NCBI GenBank assembly: GCA_964507035.1
Contig: CAZDOQ010000088.1
Coordinates: 1 to 6,101, forward strand
DNA length: 6,101 bases
Source: Pseudolachnospira sp964507035
GTDB lineage: Bacteria > Bacillota > Clostridia > Lachnospirales > Lachnospiraceae
Reading direction: 5' to 3'
Program-made: the position numbers and the translations under genes
Part shown: piece by piece, positions 4,535 through 6,101 of the stretch
Numbering within the stretch: the first letter of the stretch is position 1
Layout of the letters: each line of letters starts with the position of its first letter
The notes under the pieces: model-generated
Databases searched by the model: none
What the model saw: the letters and a program-made list of their open reading frames with translations, nothing else
What the model was told of the DNA's origin: nothing

Positions 4535-5920
4535 TCATCCTCCATATATGATTTCCCCCTCGGCGGCCTGGCCGCTGTCCAACAAGATCTGATCATACAC
4601 CGCCACGCCGTAGTCAGTCTCCTGCCGTACAATCACATACTCTTCATTCTCGTCCAAAATCTCAATCTGCTTAAACACCGCATAGCCCCGGTTCACGTTG
4701 TAGACCCCCTGCAGGACAGCGGTCTCCCCCAGCGTATACCGGTCGCTGCTGTCCGGCTTCACAAAGGTGGAATCGCCCTCCACCTCATTCGGATCCAGAT
4801 AGTATTCTGTCTCCGTGGCATAATAGATGGTGGGCTGAATCACCTCCACCGAGGTCCCTTCCGCCGAGTAGGTCTCCCGGTTAAAGGTCAGATCCCCATC
4901 CTCCCCGGAGGCATACTCCACCGGCACTGTGTAAAATTCCTTTTCTGTCAGCGCCGATTTGGGCAGCTTCAGCCCCGTTTCCCGGTCCTGCTCGATCTCC
5001 ACCTCCAGGTACCGCTGGCCGGCAAACAGTACCATGAACCGGCTCAAGTCCATCTTCCCATAGGATTTCCCGTCCGAACCGGTGAGAATGGAAAAATTCA
5101 CGGTGGTGGACAGGTCGTGCTCGGGAAAGGAAACCGCCAGGGATGTGGTCTCCCGGTAGGCTTCCGCCTCCTGATCCGTCAGAGGGATCAGAATGGACCA
5201 GGACTCGGATGTGATGGTTTTATACACCGGTGCGCCGGCCTCCACCAGCTGGCCTCCCTGGATATCCGTCCGCTGGTAGGCCGTCTGGTCAAAGGAGTCC
5301 TCGGAGACGGAAGCTGCGTCAAAGGATTCAAAGCCGTCAGTGTAGTACACCACAATCCCGCTCTGGGATGCCTGCATGGTGTGGAAATAGTTGGTGTCAA
5401 TCCCCAGATCTTCCAGTTCCTCCAGGGAGTTGGTACTGACAAAGTCCAGCAGCTGATTTTCCAGGGAATATTTCAGGTCGTACACCAGGGAAAAATTTTG
5501 ACTCTGATAGCTGATGTTGAAGTTGGTCAGGCTTCGCTTCAACTCCGAAAAATTTTCCTGGGAAAGGCTGCTGGTGTCCGAGGCGCTGGAGGAAAGCATC
5601 TGGGTGAACTGTCCGTTCTCATCCAGGGAATAGACCACAGATCCCACGGAAGCCCGGTTTCCCTCCCGGATATAAAAATTCACGTATCCGGCGGACTCTG
5701 CCTGAGTCACCGACTCTGTCCGGAGAATCAGCCCGGTGTAGGCGGTGTTTTCCACCAGGGAAACCGGCTGTTCCACCTCAAAGATCTGTATTTTACCTCG
5801 CACCGTATAGGCGATTACGTGGTAGGCCAGGTAGATCAGAATGGCGGCAAAAATCACAAAACCGACGTTGATGGAAGACGGTTTGCGATACCGTATGACC
5901 TTGGATTTTTTTTTCGCCAT
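4535..5920 (-). CDS. HlyD-family-like membrane adaptor protein
   Basis: The 461-residue protein has a basic N-terminus (MAKKKSKVIRYRK), one membrane segment (about 17-39) and a large extracytoplasmic part. It resembles the HlyD/membrane-fusion group. A split biotinyl-lipoyl-like pair is visible as ESAGYVNFYIREGNRASVGS (75-94) and QSGIVVYYTDGFE (186-198) with GGQLVEAGAPV (222-232). Between them lies a modest, probably helical region (about 117-172), much shorter than the long hairpin of classic HlyD. A beta-rich C-terminal half follows, with LKLPKSAL (317-324) and GVYNVNRGYAVFKQIEIL (405-422) as in HlyD barrels. The start at 5920 has AAAGGAG 7 nt upstream. No ABC transporter or other export partner is in the window. 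From memory, similar genes sit next to sepF in other Clostridia, so an envelope or division role is possible, but the function is unproven. Codons 3-5 form a run of nine A. Confidence 0.8.
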   Translation of the reverse strand: MAKKKSKVIRYRKPSSINVGFVIFAAILIYLAYHVIAYTVRGKIQIFEVEQPVSLVENTAYTGLILRTESVTQAESAGYVNFYIREGNRASVGSVVYSLDENGQFTQMLSSSASDTSSLSQENFSELKRSLTNFNISYQSQNFSLVYDLKYSLENQLLDFVSTNSLEELEDLGIDTNYFHTMQASQSGIVVYYTDGFESFDAASVSEDSFDQTAYQRTDIQGGQLVEAGAPVYKTITSESWSILIPLTDQEAEAYRETTSLAVSFPEHDLSTTVNFSILTGSDGKSYGKMDLSRFMVLFAGQRYLEVEIEQDRETGLKLPKSALTEKEFYTVPVEYASGEDGDLTFNRETYSAEGTSVEVIQPTIYYATETEYYLDPNEVEGDSTFVKPDSSDRYTLGETAVLQGVYNVNRGYAVFKQIEILDENEEYVIVRQETDYGVAVYDQILLDSGQAAEGEIIYGG

Positions 5921-5975
5921 CCACTCTCTCCTTTCCTCTATAGAAAATAATTGCCATCATCGGTACCTAAAACTT

Positions 5976-5999
5976 GGGACGCCTGTGGAAAGGCGCCCC
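5976..5999 (-). terminator. GC-rich hairpin, possible weak terminator of the upstream gene
   Basis: GGGaCGCCT (5976-5984) pairs with AGGCGcCCC (5991-5999), 8 bp with one A-C mismatch and a six-base loop. It lies 25 nt after the stop of the partial gene at 6025 and 55 nt before the HlyD-like start. The trailing T-run is short on both strands (AAGTTTTAG on -, TCTTTTG on +), so termination strength is doubtful and could be bidirectional. No convincing promoter for the HlyD-like gene was found between it and 5920. Confidence 0.4.
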
Positions 6000-6024
6000 T
6001 CTTTTGTCCTATGTGTACGCACCG

Positions 6025-6101
6025 TTACAGAGCGATTACGATCTTCTCCTGTACGCTCTCAGGAAGATTCTCTTTGTCCTCCGACACACTCAAGGTAAAG
6101 A
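6025..6101 (-). CDS. C-terminal end of an unrecognised protein (partial)
   Basis: One - strand frame stays open from the window edge to a TAA at 6027-6025, giving 24 residues that end LPESVQEKIVIAL. The composition is protein-like (charged and amphipathic). The other two - strand frames hit stops within this stretch, and a GC-rich hairpin follows at the position expected for a terminator. The fragment is too short to assign a family. It would be the gene upstream of the HlyD-like gene on the same strand. Confidence 0.45.
   Translation of the reverse strand, partial: FTLSVSEDKENLPESVQEKIVIAL

Noticed and set aside
5937..5965. Possible promoter for the HlyD-like gene (TATAGA on the - strand)
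   Set aside because: The -10 matches 4 of 6, but the sequence 17 bp upstream matches the -35 at only 2 of 6 positions.
1..6101. CRISPR arrays, insertion sequences, tRNA or rRNA genes
   Set aside because: No regularly spaced repeats, transposase-like frames, terminal repeats or tRNA/rRNA motifs were seen on either strand.

Overview
The window looks like a chromosomal fragment from a Firmicute, most likely a class Clostridia anaerobe. The reasons are a glmS self-cleaving ribozyme ahead of glmS (a Firmicutes hallmark), a SepF/LspA/RluD division-envelope cluster, strong AGGAGG-type ribosome binding sites and a consensus SigA promoter. The coding DNA is moderately GC-rich, while the glmS leader is AT-rich. 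A gut Oscillospirales-type genome would fit, but that is inference. Nothing in the window looks mobile or phage-derived.

Layout. Positions 1-503 hold no protein gene. They form a long regulatory leader on the + strand: a putative SigA promoter (38-66) overlapped by two interlocking perfect palindromes (59-78), a complete glmS ribozyme (cleavage between 122 and 123, core to 280), a perfect 12-bp hairpin (281-331), an intrinsic terminator (395-422), and the glmS ribosome binding site. glmS itself runs 504-2324 on the + strand. Everything to its right is on the - strand and converges on glmS. Reading right to left, there is the tail of an unrecognised gene (6101-6025), a HlyD-like membrane adaptor (5920-4535), a strong promoter (4481-4453), sepF (4408-3872), a terminator-like hairpin (3856-3817), lspA (3796-3278), and an RluD/YlyB-type pseudouridine synthase (3281-2361) whose start overlaps the lspA stop as ATGA.

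The most interesting observation is in the glmS leader. The segment at 89-103 lies 5' of the ribozyme cleavage site. It is complementary to 386-404 (15 bp in blocks of 8, 4 and 3, separated by two 2-nt bulges), and that target contains the whole 5' arm of the terminator. This suggests that the uncleaved transcript forms an antiterminator between its 5' end and the terminator arm. Glucosamine-6-phosphate-triggered cleavage would cut off the antiterminator strand, so the terminator folds and transcription stops before glmS. The ribozyme would then act as a transcriptional switch in addition to its known role in mRNA decay. The pairing is visible in the sequence; the mechanism is a hypothesis.

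Functionally, GlmS makes glucosamine-6-phosphate for peptidoglycan. SepF tethers FtsZ to the membrane, LspA matures lipoproteins, and the RluD-like enzyme modifies 23S rRNA. The window is therefore a cell-envelope and division neighbourhood. The division cluster is compacted compared with the usual Firmicute order: no yggT, ylmH or divIVA lies between sepF and lspA.
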